Positions 52,985-63,100 of a DNA stretch of 64,000 bases are shown piece by piece (position 1 is the stretch's first letter; every line of letters begins with the position of its first letter). The notes below the pieces were generated by a model. That model saw nothing but the letters and a program-made list of their open reading frames with translations. It made no database searches and had not been told where the DNA came from. Position numbers and translations under genes: made by a program. The DNA comes from Streptomyces aurantiacus (GTDB taxonomy: Bacteria; Actinomycetota; Actinomycetes; Streptomycetales; Streptomycetaceae). The DNA lies in the NCBI RefSeq assembly GCF_027107535.1, contig NZ_CP114283.1:2666001-2730000 (forward strand), read 5' to 3'.

Positions 52985-53269
52985 ATGTTCGGAAGGCTCG
53001 GCGCTCCCGAGATCATTCTCATCCTCGTCGTCATCATCCTGCTGTTCGGCGCGAAGAAGCTTCCGGACATGGCCCGCTCCCTGGGCAAGTCCGCCCGCAT
53101 CCTCAAGAGCGAGGCCAAGGCGATGAAGTCCGAGGGCAAGGACGACAGCGCCACCGCGGCCGCCCCGCCGCACGACGACCAGCAGCCCCAGCGCACCATC
53201 CAGGCCGCGCCCGGCGACGTGACCAGCTCGCGCCCGGTCAGCGAGCCGACGGACACGACCAAGCGCTGA
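52985..53269 (+). CDS. tatA: Sec-independent translocase subunit TatA
   Basis: A 94-residue protein with an N-terminal membrane helix (about 6-21), the diagnostic Phe-Gly hinge ([21 protein letters not shown]) and an amphipathic helix, ending in a disordered tail. It polymerises to form the twin-arginine translocation pore. GAGAAGG precedes ATG 52985. tatC follows 47 bases later. Confidence 0.95.
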   Translation: MFGRLGAPEIILILVVIILLFGAKKLPDMARSLGKSARILKSEAKAMKSEGKDDSATAAAPPHDDQQPQRTIQAAPGDVTSSRPVSEPTDTTKR

Positions 53270-53316
53270 CGCAGGGCCGGTGACCTCCGGCCCGCCGCAC
53301 GAGATGGGAACGTGGG

Positions 53317-54279
53317 TTGCTGAAGTCCGCCCGCAAGAAGGAAGAGAAGGATCCGGAGGGGCGGATGCCCCTCGCGGAGCACCTTCGTGAGCTCCGCAAC
53401 CGGCTCGCGAAGGCGATGCTGGCCATCGTCCTCGTCACGGTCGTCGCCGCGTTCTTCTACAACGACATCATCAACTTCTTCACGGAGCCGATCCTCAAAG
53501 AGGTCGGCTGCGACAAGACCTTCCAGCAGTTGGCGAAGTCGTCGTCCGACGACCCCTGTGCGCAGATCACGATCAACGGCCTGCTCACGCCGTTCACGCT
53601 GGCCCTGAAGGTCTCGCTCATGGCCGGCATCGTGCTGGCCTCGCCGATCTGGCTCTACCAGCTCTGGGCCTTCGTCGCGCCCGGTCTGCACAAGAGCGAG
53701 AAGAAGTACGCCTACGCGTTCGTCGCGTCGGGCGTCCCGCTCTTCCTCGGTGGCGCCTTCTTCGCCTACAAGGTGCTGCCCACCACCGCGAAGGTCCTGA
53801 TCGAGTTCACGCCGTTCGGTGTCGACAACCTGCTGCCACTGGACGACCTGCTCGACCTCGTGACCCGCATGGTCGTCGTCTTCGGCCTCTCCTTCGAGCT
53901 GCCGCTGCTCCTGGCGATGCTCAACATGAGCGGAGTGATCACCGGCAGGCGCATGGCCGGCTGGTGGCGCGGCATGATCATGGGCATCACCGTGTTCGCG
54001 GCGGTCGCCACGCCCAGCACCGATCCCCTGACGATGCTGGCGCTCGCCGGACCCATCTGGATCCTGTACTTCGCGGCCACCGCCTTCTCGCTCCTCAACG
54101 ACCGCCGCAGGGCCCGTCGTGAGGCCGAGGGGCCGGACGACGACGAGGCCTCTGAGCTCGACCTCACCCCCGACGACATCGGCGAGATCGAGTCCGTGTC
54201 GGCCACCCGCGCGCTGCCCGCGCAGTCGGACTCCGGGCGGGAGCGGGACCGGGTCAACGGTTACGACGACGTGACCTGA
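53317..54279 (+). CDS. tatC: Sec-independent translocase subunit TatC
   Basis: A 320-residue membrane protein with six predicted helices; the N-terminal RMPLAEHLRELRNRLAKAM carries the conserved signal-recognition Glu/Arg region and FVAPGLHKSEKKYAYAF is the family motif. It binds twin-arginine signal peptides. The start is TTG 53317 with a GGGA upstream; ATG 53365 is possible but would shorten the cytosolic N-terminus. The C-terminal acidic tail (about 60 residues) is typical of actinobacteria. Confidence 0.95.
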   Translation: MLKSARKKEEKDPEGRMPLAEHLRELRNRLAKAMLAIVLVTVVAAFFYNDIINFFTEPILKEVGCDKTFQQLAKSSSDDPCAQITINGLLTPFTLALKVSLMAGIVLASPIWLYQLWAFVAPGLHKSEKKYAYAFVASGVPLFLGGAFFAYKVLPTTAKVLIEFTPFGVDNLLPLDDLLDLVTRMVVVFGLSFELPLLLAMLNMSGVITGRRMAGWWRGMIMGITVFAAVATPSTDPLTMLALAGPIWILYFAATAFSLLNDRRRARREAEGPDDDEASELDLTPDDIGEIESVSATRALPAQSDSGRERDRVNGYDDVT

Positions 54280-54297
54280 CGTCGCCCGACGACCTTG

Positions 54298-54303
54298 TAG
54301 GGT
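54298..54303 (+). promoter_or_regulatory. -10 element of a leaderless lipid-kinase transcript
   Basis: TAGGGT, seven bases before GTG 54311; no Shine-Dalgarno is present. Confidence 0.5.
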
Positions 54304-54310
54304 CCGGGCC

Positions 54311-55201
54311 GTGACCAGCGAGATCACCCTCTTCGTCAACCCCGCCGCGGGACGCGGCCGGGGCGCCCGCGCGGCGCAGCCGGCCGCCTCGGCGCTGCGG
54401 GCCGCGGGCTTCTCCGTACGCACGGTCCTCGGGGAGAACGCCGAGGACGCCCTCGCACGCGCGCGCGACGCCGTGGAATCCGGCACCGGCGCCCTCGTGG
54501 CCGTCGGCGGCGACGGCATGGCGAACCTCGCTCTCCAGGCCGTCGCGGGGACGAGTACGCCGCTGGGCCTCGTCGCCGTCGGCACCGGGAACGACTTCGC
54601 GCGCGCTCTGGGACTGCCCGTGCGCGATCCGGCCGCCGCCGGACGCGTGGTCGCCGAGGCGCTCAAGGGGGCCCGGCTGCGGGACATCGACCTCGGACGG
54701 GCGGTGGGCACCTGGTTCGGCACGGTCCTCGCCTCCGGCTTCGACTCGCGGGTCAACGACCGTGGCAACCGCATGCGATGGCCCACCGGACGCTTCAAGT
54801 ACGACCTCGCGATGCTCGCCGAACTCGCCGCCCTCAGGCCGTTCCCGTACCGCATCGCCCTGGACGGCGGCGAGGTCCGGGAGGTCGAGGCGACGCTGGT
54901 GGCCGTCGGCAACGGGTCCGGTTACGGGGGAGGCATGCGGATCTGCCCGGGCGCGGACCTCACGGACGGGCTGTTCGACGTCACCGTGGTCGGCGCGTGC
55001 AGCCGCACGACACTGCTTCGCGTCTTCCCCCGGGTCTACAAGGGCACGCACGTCGGTCATCCCAGGGTCACCGTGCACCGGGCCGCGAGGGTCGAGCTGG
55101 CCGCGGAGGGGATCACGGGGTACGCCGACGGGGAGCCGCTCGGTCCGCTGCCGCTGACCGCGCAATGCGTACCCGGGGCGGTGCGCGTGGCGGGCCCCTG
55201 A
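54311..55201 (+). CDS. Diacylglycerol/lipid kinase family protein
   Basis: A 296-residue DAGK-catalytic-domain protein: FVNPAAGRGRG (phosphate loop), VAVGGDGMANLALQAVAGTSTPLGLVAVGTGNDFARALG (nucleotide-binding GGDG) and the C-terminal lipid-binding half ending with ITGYADGEPLGPLPL. It would phosphorylate diacylglycerol or a related lipid using ATP at the membrane. It sits between tatC and helY and probably has its own promoter. Confidence 0.9.
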   Translation: MTSEITLFVNPAAGRGRGARAAQPAASALRAAGFSVRTVLGENAEDALARARDAVESGTGALVAVGGDGMANLALQAVAGTSTPLGLVAVGTGNDFARALGLPVRDPAAAGRVVAEALKGARLRDIDLGRAVGTWFGTVLASGFDSRVNDRGNRMRWPTGRFKYDLAMLAELAALRPFPYRIALDGGEVREVEATLVAVGNGSGYGGGMRICPGADLTDGLFDVTVVGACSRTTLLRVFPRVYKGTHVGHPRVTVHRAARVELAAEGITGYADGEPLGPLPLTAQCVPGAVRVAGP

Positions 55202-55297
55202 GCCGCCCTCCGAGCCCCGCCCGCCGCGACCCGGCCGCACGCCCCGGAACAGCGCGGACCCGGATCCACAGGCTCCGATCGGATAATGATCGTCCTG

Positions 55298-55320
55298 TTG
55301 TCAGTGGTGGCCGGTAGTCT
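55298..55320 (+). promoter_or_regulatory. PafBC-type DNA-damage promoter of helY
   Basis: TTGTCAGTG, exactly 8 bases, then TAGTCT: a complete match to TTGTCRGTG-N8-TANNNT, the RecA-independent DNA-damage promoter that PafBC activates in mycobacteria. It ends ten bases before the helicase start. Confidence 0.82.
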
Positions 55321-55330
55321 CGAAAGCACG

Positions 55331-58147
55331 ATGACAGAGGACCTCTCACCGGCCGAGCGGTACGCGGCAGCACGGAAGCGCGCTGTCGAGCAGGCCACCG
55401 CGCTCGCCGGCTTCCGCGAGATGTACGACTTCGGCCTCGACCCCTTCCAGATCGAGGCCTGCCGAGCTCTTGAAGGGGGCAAGGGCGTTCTGGTGGCCGC
55501 GCCCACCGGTTCGGGCAAGACGATCGTCGGCGAGTTCGCCGTCCACCTCGCCCTCCAGCAGGGCAAGAAGTGCTTCTACACGACACCCATCAAGGCCTTG
55601 TCGAACCAGAAGTACGCGGACCTCTCCCGCCGTTACGGCGCGGACAAGGTCGGTCTCCTCACCGGCGACAACAGCGTCAACTCCGAAGCCCCGGTGGTCG
55701 TCATGACCACCGAGGTGCTGCGCAACATGCTGTACGCGGGTTCGCAGACCCTCCTCGGCCTCGGGTACGTGGTGATGGACGAGGTGCACTACCTCTCCGA
55801 CCGCTTCCGGGGCGCCGTGTGGGAGGAAGTGATCATCCACCTCCCCGAGTCGGTCACGCTGGTGTCGCTGTCGGCGACGGTGTCGAACGCGGAGGAGTTC
55901 GGGGACTGGCTCGACACCGTCCGCGGTGACACCGAGGTGATCGTCTCCGAGCACCGGCCGGTACCGCTGTTCCAGCACGTGCTCGCCGGACGCCGCATGT
56001 ACGACCTCTTCGAGGAGGGCGAAGGCCACCGGAAGGCCGTCAACCCCGACCTCTCGCGCCTGGCGCGCATGGAGGCGAGCCGCCCGTCGTACCAGGACCG
56101 CAGGCGGGGCCGCGCCATGCGCGACCCCGACCGGGAGCGCGAGCGACGGCAGCGGTCCCGGGTGTGGACGCCGGGCCGGCCCGAGGTCATCGAGCGGCTC
56201 GACGCCGAAGGGCTGCTGCCCGCCATCACGTTCATCTTCAGCCGCGCCGCCTGCGAGGCGGCCGTCCAGCAGTGCCTGTACGCGGGACTGCGGCTGAACG
56301 ACGAAGAGGCACGGGAAAGGGTCCGTGCCCTCGTCGAGGAGCGCACGGCCTCCATCCCGAACGAGGACCTCCATGTCCTCGGCTACTACGAGTGGCTGGA
56401 AGGCCTGGAGCGCGGCATCGCGGCCCACCACGCGGGCATGCTGCCGACGTTCAAGGAAGTCGTCGAGGAACTCTTCGTACGCGGCCTGGTGAAGGCCGTG
56501 TTCGCCACCGAGACCCTCGCGCTCGGTATCAACATGCCCGCCCGCTCGGTGGTGCTGGAGAAGCTCGTCAAGTGGAACGGCGAGCAGCACGCCGACATCA
56601 CTCCCGGTGAGTACACCCAGCTCACGGGCCGGGCCGGCCGCCGCGGCATCGATGTCGAGGGCCACGCCGTGGTGTTGTGGCAGCGCGGAATCGACCCCGA
56701 CCACCTCGCGGGACTCGCCGGCACGCGCACGTACCCGCTGCGCTCCAGCTTCAAGCCGTCGTACAACATGGCGGTCAACCTCGTCGAGCAGTTCGGCCGG
56801 CACCGCTCGCGCGAGCTGCTCGAAACGTCCTTCGCGCAGTTCCAGGCCGACAAGTCCGTCGTCGGCATCTCCCGCCAGGTGCAGCGCAACGAGGAGGGGC
56901 TCGAAGGCTACAAGGAGTCCATGACCTGCCACCTGGGGGACTTCGAGGAGTACGCGCGGCTGCGTCGCGAGCTCAAGGACCGCGAGACCGAGCTTGCCAA
57001 GCAGGGCGCCTCCCAGCGGCGGGCCGAGGCCGCCGTCGCGCTGGAGAAGCTCAAGCCGGGCGACATCATCCACGTGCCGACCGGCAAGTTCGCGGGCCTC
57101 GCCCTGGTCCTCGATCCGGGGCTGCCCGCCGGGCGGTCCAACGGCCATCGGGGCTTCGAGCACCACGACGGCCCCCGGCCGCTCGTGCTCACCGCCGAGC
57201 GGCAGGTCAAGCGGCTCGCGTCCATCGACTTCCCGGTGCCCGTCGAGGCCCTGGAGCGGATGCGCATCCCGAAGTCCTTCAACGCGCGCTCACCGCAGTC
57301 GCGCCGCGACCTGGCCTCCGCGCTGCGCACCAAGGCCGGGCACATCGTGCCCGACCGGCACCGCAGGAAGCGGGCGGAGGCAGCCGACGACCGCGAGATC
57401 GCCCGGCTGCGGACCGCCATCAGGGGGCACCCCTGCCACGGGTGCAGCGACCGTGAGGACCACGCCCGCTGGGCCGAGCGCTACCACCGGCTGCGGCGCG
57501 ACACCGCACAGCTGGAGAACCGCATCGAGGGCCGGACGAACACCATCGCCCGGACCTTCGACCGCATCGTCGCGCTGCTGACCGAGCTGGACTACCTGCG
57601 CGGCGACGACGTCACCGAGCACGGCAAGCGGCTGGCCCGGTTGTACGGCGAGATGGACCTGCTCTCCAGCGAGTGCCTGCGCGAAGGCGTGTGGGAGGGC
57701 CTCGGACCGGCCGAACTGGCCGCGTGCGTCTCGGCGTTGGTGTACGAGTCCAGGGCCGGCGACGACGCGATGGCACCCAAGCTGCCGTCCGGCAGGGCGA
57801 AGGCCGCGCTGGGCGAGATGGTCCGCATCTGGGGCCGGCTCGACGCCATGGAGGAGGACTTCCGCATCACGCAGACCGAGGGGGTCGGCCAGCGCGAGCC
57901 CGACCTGGGCTTCGCCTGGGCGGCGCACGAGTGGGCGTCGGGCAAGGGCCTCGACGAGGTGCTGCGCGAGGCCGAGATGCCCGCGGGCGACTTCGTGCGC
58001 TGGTGCAAGCAGGTCATCGACGTGCTGGGGCAGATCTCGGCGGCTGCGCCGATCTCCGGGGCGGCGAGCTCGACGGTGGCGAAGAACGCCCGCAAGGCCG
58101 TCGACCAGTTGCTGCGCGGAGTGGTGGCCTACTCGTCGGTGGGGTGA
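55331..58147 (+). CDS. helY: DEAD/DEAH-box helicase HelY (Ski2/Mtr4-like)
   Basis: A 938-residue superfamily 2 helicase. Motifs in order: Q-motif-like YDFGLDPFQIEAC, Walker A APTGSGKT near 57, DEVHYL (DEVH box) near 150, LSATVSNAEEFGDW, HHAGMLPTFKEVVEELF, and QLTGRAGRRGIDVEG (motif VI); a C-terminal DSHCT-type helical domain with HPCHGCSDREDHARW follows. It is related to RNA-exosome helicases but is found next to paf and tat genes in mycobacteria too. ATG 55331 sits ten bases after the -10 of a damage-type promoter, suggesting a DNA- or RNA-repair role. Confidence 0.93.
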   Translation: MTEDLSPAERYAAARKRAVEQATALAGFREMYDFGLDPFQIEACRALEGGKGVLVAAPTGSGKTIVGEFAVHLALQQGKKCFYTTPIKALSNQKYADLSRRYGADKVGLLTGDNSVNSEAPVVVMTTEVLRNMLYAGSQTLLGLGYVVMDEVHYLSDRFRGAVWEEVIIHLPESVTLVSLSATVSNAEEFGDWLDTVRGDTEVIVSEHRPVPLFQHVLAGRRMYDLFEEGEGHRKAVNPDLSRLARMEASRPSYQDRRRGRAMRDPDRERERRQRSRVWTPGRPEVIERLDAEGLLPAITFIFSRAACEAAVQQCLYAGLRLNDEEARERVRALVEERTASIPNEDLHVLGYYEWLEGLERGIAAHHAGMLPTFKEVVEELFVRGLVKAVFATETLALGINMPARSVVLEKLVKWNGEQHADITPGEYTQLTGRAGRRGIDVEGHAVVLWQRGIDPDHLAGLAGTRTYPLRSSFKPSYNMAVNLVEQFGRHRSRELLETSFAQFQADKSVVGISRQVQRNEEGLEGYKESMTCHLGDFEEYARLRRELKDRETELAKQGASQRRAEAAVALEKLKPGDIIHVPTGKFAGLALVLDPGLPAGRSNGHRGFEHHDGPRPLVLTAERQVKRLASIDFPVPVEALERMRIPKSFNARSPQSRRDLASALRTKAGHIVPDRHRRKRAEAADDREIARLRTAIRGHPCHGCSDREDHARWAERYHRLRRDTAQLENRIEGRTNTIARTFDRIVALLTELDYLRGDDVTEHGKRLARLYGEMDLLSSECLREGVWEGLGPAELAACVSALVYESRAGDDAMAPKLPSGRAKAALGEMVRIWGRLDAMEEDFRITQTEGVGQREPDLGFAWAAHEWASGKGLDEVLREAEMPAGDFVRWCKQVIDVLGQISAAAPISGAASSTVAKNARKAVDQLLRGVVAYSSVG

Positions 58148-58322
58148 CGTGTCGTGGCGGACCGGGTGAGTCGGTGCGCCGGGTCCGGTCGCACGGCACG
58201 GGACGGCGGGGCGTGCCCGGGCGACCGGGCCGGACACGCGCCGCCTCAGGCCTGTCCGCGCCCGCCGCGCGCCCTCCCCGCCCCGAGCCTTTTCCGCCCC
58301 GCGCTCTGCCCGCCCGGGGCAG

Positions 58323-60002
58323 TCATCCGGCGAGCGACTCCAGGTAGGCGCGCCAGCCCCCGTACGCGGTGATGTCGCGTGCGCCGTCGAGCGCGCCCGG
58401 CTCGCACAGGAATCCGGGCACGTCACCGCCGTCGGCCAGTGCGACCCGGCCCAGCGCCATCGGGCGGGGCAGCGCGGTGAGCAGCCGGCCGAGCCCTTCG
58501 GCGGGCAGTCGCCACACCTCGGCCTCGATCGCGGCGCCCCCCTCACCCACGTGGACGAGTCCCGGCTTGGACGGTTCGGTGGACAGGGCGTACAGCCGGT
58601 AGACGGCGGCTGTCCGGGTCGTACGCTCCAACTGGGCGCCGAGCGACAGCAGTTGACCGTTGAGTGGCTGGCCCGACAGGTGTGCGCCGACCACGGCGAT
58701 CCGGGCCGTGGGCACTTCGAGGGCGTGGGCGATGCGGGCGAGGCGTTCGTCGGTGAAGGCCGGGCCGACCAGCATCACGCCGAAGGGGAGCCCTGCCACC
58801 CGGCCTGCCGGTACGGCGACGGCGGCCAGGTCGAAGAGGTTGGTCGAGTTGGTGAAACGGCCCAGCCGGGCGTTGGCCCCGAGAGGGTCGGCGGCGACCT
58901 CGGCGAGCGTGGGATGGCCGGGGGCCGTCGGCAGGAGCAGGGCGTCCGCGTCGCCGAGTTCGGTCAGGGCGCGGGCGCGCAGGGCCGCCAGGCGGTCCTG
59001 GTCGGCGAAGAGCCGGTGCGCCGGGATGTCGCGGGCCCGGGTGATGATGCCGGCGACCGTCGGGTCGAGGCCGGCGCCGCCCTCGGCGAGCAGCTTGTCG
59101 ACAAAGGCCCCTACGGCGGTGTAGCGCTCCGCCACGAAGGCGCCCTCGTAGAGCATCGCAGCGGCCTCGGTGAAGGGAGTGAGGTCGATGGTGCGCACCT
59201 CGGCTCCCGCCGATCGCAGTCGGGCCGCGGCGGCCTCGTACGCCTGCGACCACCCCGCGTCGAGTTCGCCGAGCTGTTCCAGGGGCGGGACCGCGATACG
59301 CCAGGGGCCAGGGACGCGCCCGGGGAGTGACGGAAGGCCGCGGGCGGGGGGCGAGGCCATGTGCGCCAGGGCCTGCTCCGCCTCCGGGAGGGTGCGGGCG
59401 AAGACCGTCACGCAGTCGACGGAGGCGCAGGCCGGGACCACGCCGTCCGTGGGGACGAGACCCCGGGTGGGCTTGAGGCCGACGATCCCGTTGAAGGCCG
59501 CGGGGACGCGGCCGCTGCCCGCGGTGTCCGTACCGAGGGCGAGGTCCACGATGCCGAGGGCCACCGCGACGGCGCTCCCCGAGCTGGAACCGCCGCTGAC
59601 CCTGTCGGGGTCGACGGCGTTGCGGACCGGGCCGTGCGGGGAGCGGGTGCCCACGAGGCCCGTCGCGAACTGGTCCAGGTTGGTGGTGCCCAGGACGATC
59701 GCGCCCGCCGCGCGCAGGCGGGCCACCGCGGGGGCGTCCGCCTCCGGCCGGTAGGCGTAGGCCGGGCAGGCGGCGGTGGTGGGGAGGCCCGCCACGTCGA
59801 TGTTGCCCTTCGCCGCGAGGAGCTTTCCCGCGAGGGGAAGGTGTTCTCCCGCGGCGAGGCGGGCTTCGACGGCCCGCGCCTCGGCCTCCACCTCCTGCCG
59901 GGGGCGCAGGTCGATCCAGATCTCGGGGCGGGCGGTGGCCTCGATACGGGCGTAGGCCGCACGGACGCGGGCCACTGCCTGGGGTTGGGTCTGGGGCGGC
60001 AT
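58323..60002 (-). CDS. atzF: Allophanate hydrolase
   Basis: A 559-residue amidase-signature enzyme with the Ser-cisSer-Lys triad: Lys65 (LAAKGNIDV), the SGGSSSGSA segment (cis-Ser about 139-140) and the nucleophile Ser163 (GTDTAGSGR). A C-terminal domain of about 110 residues, not present in simple amidases, identifies the AtzF/DUR1 type. It splits allophanate into two ammonia and two CO2. GAGGAG precedes ATG 60002. Last gene of the urea operon; the 175-base gap to the convergent helY contains no clear terminator. Confidence 0.93.
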   Translation of the reverse strand: MPPQTQPQAVARVRAAYARIEATARPEIWIDLRPRQEVEAEARAVEARLAAGEHLPLAGKLLAAKGNIDVAGLPTTAACPAYAYRPEADAPAVARLRAAGAIVLGTTNLDQFATGLVGTRSPHGPVRNAVDPDRVSGGSSSGSAVAVALGIVDLALGTDTAGSGRVPAAFNGIVGLKPTRGLVPTDGVVPACASVDCVTVFARTLPEAEQALAHMASPPARGLPSLPGRVPGPWRIAVPPLEQLGELDAGWSQAYEAAAARLRSAGAEVRTIDLTPFTEAAAMLYEGAFVAERYTAVGAFVDKLLAEGGAGLDPTVAGIITRARDIPAHRLFADQDRLAALRARALTELGDADALLLPTAPGHPTLAEVAADPLGANARLGRFTNSTNLFDLAAVAVPAGRVAGLPFGVMLVGPAFTDERLARIAHALEVPTARIAVVGAHLSGQPLNGQLLSLGAQLERTTRTAAVYRLYALSTEPSKPGLVHVGEGGAAIEAEVWRLPAEGLGRLLTALPRPMALGRVALADGGDVPGFLCEPGALDGARDITAYGGWRAYLESLAG

Positions 60003-60113
60003 CGGTGCTCCTCGCTCGGGGTTTCGTCGATGGTGTGGTCCGGCGGCCGTCCGTGCTCATTCGTTCCGCCCGGCGGAAGACCTGCCCGCGGACGAAGACG
60101 GCGGGCCGTTCGT

Positions 60114-63100
60114 TCAGCGTGCGGCGGGGCCCACGACCACCAGCGCCGTCCCCGCCTCGACCTGGTCGCCGGGTCGGGCGAGGAGTTCGAGGACCACACC
60201 GTCCATGGGGGAGGCGACTCGGGACTCCATCTTCATGGCCTCCAGAGCCAGCAGAGGCTGACCGGTGGTGACCGTGTCGCCCGGCTCGACGTTCAGTTGC
60301 CAGACGGACGCGGCGAACTCCGCCTCCACCAGGCGGGCGCCCGGTGGAACCGTCACCTCCACGGGGGCCGTGGCCGGGGCCGACGTCATCTCCGCGCGGG
60401 TGAACTCGCCCGCCGCCTCCCAGGCGTCACGCTCCGCGGAGAAGGCCGCGCCCTGCCGGCTGCGGAACTCCGCGATCTCGCCCGCGTTCTCGGTGAGGAA
60501 GGACTCGTACGCGGCGAGGGAGAAGGTGCCCTCCTCGATCCGCGGGACGAAACGGCCCGAGATGATGTCCGCGCGAAGGTCCAGCAGTTCGTCGGCCTCG
60601 ACCGGATACCACCTGATCCGGTCGAAGAAGCGCAGCAGCCAGGGAGAGCCCTGCTCGAACGCCCCCCGCTGCTGCCATCCCGACCACACCTGCGTCGTAC
60701 GGCCGACGAACTGGTAGCCGCCGGGGCCCTCCATGCCGTAGACGCAGAGGTAGGCCCCGCCGATGCCCACCGAGTTCTCGGCCGTCCAGGTGCGGGCCGG
60801 GTTGTACTTCGTCGTGACGAGACGGTGGCGGGGATCGAGGGGCGTCGCCACGGGCGCCCCCAGGTACACGTCGCCCAGGCCCAGGACCAGATACTCGGCG
60901 TCGAAGACCGTCCGGTACACGTCCTCGACCGAGTCCAGGCCGTTGACGCGGCGGATGAACTCGATGTTCCACGGGCACCACGGCGCGTCGTCGCGCACCC
61001 CGGCCATGTAGCGGGCGATCGCCTCGCGTGTCGCCGGATCGTCCCAGGAGAGCGGGAGATGGACGGTACGGGAGGGGACGACGAGCTGGTCGGCGGGCGG
61101 CAGACAGGACACGATCTCCCGTACCGAGGACAGGAGTTCGGGCTGTGGCAGCCGGTCCGGGTCCGTCTGGATCTGCAGCGAGCGGATGCCGGGGGTGATG
61201 TCCGTGATGCCGGGCAGCCCGGCGGCCGACACCGCCTCCATCAGCGCGTGCACCCGCATCCGCAGCGCCAGGTCGAGCTGCATGGGCCCGAACTCGACGA
61301 GCAGGTTGTCGTCACCGCTTCGCCGGTACGTCACGTCGGCGTCCCGGGCCAGTACGCCCCCGTCGGCGATCTCCGCACGGTCCGCCACCGGCGCGGCGGC
61401 CGGTGTGCGCCGCAGCCGCCCGGCCTCGGGCACCGTCACCGGCACGAACCGCACCGTGTCCCCGGGCCGCAGCTGCCCGAGCTTCCACCGCTGCCCCTTC
61501 GCGACGGTCGCCGGGCAGACGAAACCGCCGAGGGAGGGGCCGTCCGGGCCGAGCAGCACCGGCATGTCACCGGTGTAGTCGACCGCGCCGACCGAGTAGG
61601 GGGTGTCGTGGATGTTGGAGGGGTGCAGGCCCGCCTCGCCGCCGTCGGTGCGCGCCCAGCGGGGCCCCGGGCCGACCAGCCGTACGCCCGTGCGGGCCGA
61701 GTTGAAGTGGACCTTCCACTCGGCCGCGTAGAAGTCGCGGATGTCCTCCTCGGTGAAGAACTCCGGTGCGGCGTGCGGTCCTTCGAGCGCGCCGAGGCGC
61801 CACTGCGCACCGAACGCCGGCCGCTCGGCCACCGGCACGGGGAGCGGATCCGCAACCGGCACACCGGACGACGGCACAGCGGCGGTCATGGCACTCCCGT
61901 GCAGCACGTCGCCCGTCCGCAGTTTCCGCCCGCCGTGGCCGCCGAACCGCCCCAGCGTGAACGTCGAGGCGCTCCCCAGGAAGGGCGGCACGTCCAGTCC
62001 GCCGCCGGAGAAGAGCACGTACGTGCGCAGGCCGTGCTCCGAGGGCGCGCCCACTTCCAGCACACCGCCCGCGGGCACGGTCACCGGCTCCCACTGTCCG
62101 ACGGCCGCGCCGTCGACCGTCACCGGAGCGGGAGCGCCCGTGACGCACACCGTCGTCGGGTGGGTGAACCTCAACGCCGGTCCCCGCAAGGTGCATTCGA
62201 GCCCGGGTGCCCCCTCGTCGTTGCCGAGCGCACGGTTCCCGAGCCGGAACGAGAGGTCGTCCATCGGTCCGCTCGGCGGCACGCCCACCTGCCAGTGGCC
62301 GGTCCGCCCCGGCCAGTCCTGGACCGTCGTCAGCGTCCCGCCCGACACGACCTCGATCCTCGGCGTCGGATCGCTCACCGCGGCGAGGGTGTCCGTGGAG
62401 TGCGCGGCCGTCCGGAAGTCCGGGTCGGACAGCGCCGCCCGCACCAGACCGAGGTTCGTCTCGATGCCGTCGACCCTCGTGCCCGCCAGCGCCTCGTCCA
62501 GCCGTGCGAGGGCCTGTGCCCGGTCGGCGCCGTGCGCGACGACCTTCGCGAGCATCGGGTCGTACGAGGTGGAGACCTCGGTGCCGGTCTCGACCCAGCC
62601 GTCCACGCGGACGCCCGAAGGGAACTCGACCCGCGTCAACAGGCCCGCGCTGGGCCGGTGTTCACGGGAGGGGTCCTCGGCGTACACCCGCGCCTCCACG
62701 GCATGACCGTGGGGCGCACCCGGATCGCGTACGACGCCCCGGTCACCGCGAGCCTGCCGCAGCATCCACGCGACGAGGTCGACCCCGTAGATCTCCTCGG
62801 TGACCGGATGCTCCACCTGGAGTCGGGTGTTGACCTCCAGGAAGTACGCCTCCTCGCGGGCCGCGTCGTACACGAACTCGACGGTGCCGGCCGAGCGGTA
62901 GCCGACGCTCGCGCACAAGTCCCGTGCGGAAGCGGCGAGTTGTTTGCGCACCCGGTCGGGCAGGCCGGGCGCCGGGGCCTCCTCGAGAACCTTCTGGTTG
63001 CGGCGCTGGAGCGAGCAGTCACGGTCGCCGAAGGTGACGACCCGGCCTTCGCCGTCGCCGAAGACCTGCACCTCCACATGGCGGGCGTGTTCGACGAGGC

